The translations under genes were made by a program, and so were the position numbers. Positions 13,295-13,676 of a stretch of 13,676 nucleotides of DNA are shown piece after piece. The notes under the pieces were generated by a model. It ran no database searches. It had not been told where the DNA came from and saw only the letters and a program-made list of their open reading frames with translations. Source of the DNA: Oscillospiraceae bacterium (GTDB lineage Bacteria; Bacillota; Clostridia; Oscillospirales; Oscillospiraceae); the NCBI GenBank assembly GCA_902802215.1, contig CADCLH010000028.1, positions 1-13,676 on the forward strand. Direction: 5' to 3'. Position 1 is the stretch's first letter; each line of letters opens with the position of its first letter.

Positions 13295-13329
13295 AGCGGC
13301 CCCGAATGACTCGATCATTCGGGGCCGCT
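13295..13329 (+). terminator. Hairpin after the lipoprotein gene
   Basis: Fifteen-nt perfect arms (13295-13309 and 13315-13329) enclose a 5-nt loop, 25 nt after the stop. The stem is very stable and GC-rich but no T-run follows on either strand. It is probably the 3' end of the lipoprotein transcript. Its AGCGGCCCCGA arm is repeated in the hairpin at 13474. Confidence 0.6.
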
Positions 13330-13356
13330 CAAGCTGTCGACAAAGTACCCTTTCCG

Positions 13357-13457
13357 TGTCATCTCGACCGAGCGAAGCGAGTGGAGAGATCTGAATAATG
13401 AGGATTACCAACATTTTAGATCTCTCGACTCCGGCTTCGCCTCCGCTCGAGATGACA
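13357..13457. repeat. Palindromic intergenic element (REP/MITE-like)
   Basis: An imperfect inverted repeat of about 101 bp. The outer ends TGTCATCTCGA and TCGAGATGACA are perfectly complementary over 11 bp, and the inner ends GAGAGATCT and AGATCTCTC over 9 bp. Between these the arms (36 and 40 nt) differ by small changes around a CGAAGC core. The 25-nt loop is AT-rich. It encodes no protein. It resembles dispersed palindromes found between convergent genes in many bacteria; copy number elsewhere in this genome cannot be seen. Confidence 0.75.
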
Positions 13458-13473
13458 GATACCGGGGATGTCT

Positions 13474-13503
13474 ACAGCGGCCCCGAAACATCGGGGCCGC
13501 TGT
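13474..13503 (-). terminator. Hairpin after the right-edge minus-strand gene
   Basis: Thirteen-nt perfect arms (13474-13486 and 13491-13503) enclose an AACA loop, 10 nt past the stop of the partial minus-strand gene. No T-run follows on the minus strand. It probably forms that gene's 3' end and mirrors the hairpin at 13295. Confidence 0.6.
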
Positions 13504-13513
13504 TGCCGTATGT

Positions 13514-13676
13514 TTATTCTTTTTCCTCGTCGTCGAAGAAGGCGCTCATGTCGGCGGCGAAGTCGAAGCGGTCGTCGGGCCGCGCGAGATCGTAGCTGAC
13601 GCGCTGCTTCGCGCGCGCCTGCTCCTGCTCGCGGCGGAGCTTCTCGGCGCGTTTGCGCTCGCGCAGATGCCGTCTG
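13514..13676 (-). CDS. Unrecognised charged protein, C-terminal 53 residues (partial)
   Basis: The minus strand from the right edge is open for 53 codons to a TAA at 13516-13514, followed by a hairpin. The peptide begins with an Arg/Lys/Glu-rich helical stretch (RERKRAEKLRREQEQARAK), probably coiled-coil or an extended helix. It then has YDLARPDDRFDFAADMSAFF and ends DDEEKE. Codon use (G/C third positions) fits the neighbours, and the acidic-aromatic tail looks like genuine protein rather than a shadow frame. I cannot name the family from this fragment. The start and most of the gene lie beyond the window. Confidence 0.65.
   Translation of the reverse strand, partial: RRHLRERKRAEKLRREQEQARAKQRVSYDLARPDDRFDFAADMSAFFDDEEKE

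Overview
The window is GC-rich chromosomal DNA with strong G/C third-position bias. It begins with the last 55 codons of spo0A, the master regulator of endospore formation, and also carries a YtvI-type sporulation membrane protein and an oxygen-sensitive (class III) ribonucleotide reductase. Together these point to an anaerobic, spore-forming member of the Clostridia. A GC-rich gut lineage such as the Oscillospiraceae is my inference from base composition and gene content. There is no phage, transposase, CRISPR, tRNA or rRNA signal. Apart from one palindromic intergenic element near the right end, the window reads as ordinary core chromosome.

Layout. (1) 2-242: spo0A 3' end and its terminator. 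(2) 256-5724, plus strand: a compact five-gene operon with its own promoter. It encodes an acyltransferase-3 membrane protein, a GT-C-like polytopic membrane protein, a second acyltransferase-3, an NlpC/P60 lipoprotein and a Cof-type HAD phosphatase. Spacings are 34, -4, 23 and 5 nt, and it ends in a near-perfect palindromic terminator. The first four products suggest modification of a cell-envelope glycan. (3) 5736-9911, minus strand: the operon nrdG - nrdD - trxB. NrdD carries a C-terminal glutaredoxin-like domain with a CPNC motif, and a thioredoxin reductase gene follows. The operon therefore encodes the reductase, its radical-generating activase, a tethered redoxin and a flavoenzyme able to reduce disulfides. 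Two NrdR boxes 42 bp apart lie upstream, next to a TTGACA-N17-TATGAT promoter. (4) 10177-11154, minus: a short aspartate kinase with room for only one ACT domain. (5) 11350-12426, plus: ytvI-like AI-2E-family membrane protein. (6) 12458-13270, plus: promoter and a lipoprotein with a TPEP-repeat stalk and an unrecognised beta-rich C-terminal domain. (7) 13271-13513: intergenic region with two matching hairpins flanking a ~100-bp palindromic element. (8) 13514-13676, minus: C-terminus of an unrecognised charged protein.

The most noteworthy system is the deoxynucleotide-synthesis module in (3). It looks like a self-contained, NrdR-controlled class III ribonucleotide reductase with a built-in disulfide-exchange arm. 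The individual parts belong to known families. What deserves checking is the combination (fusion, trxB linkage, four-turn box spacing and a possible second promoter upstream of the boxes). The shortened aspartokinase and the spo0A-adjacent envelope operon come next in interest.
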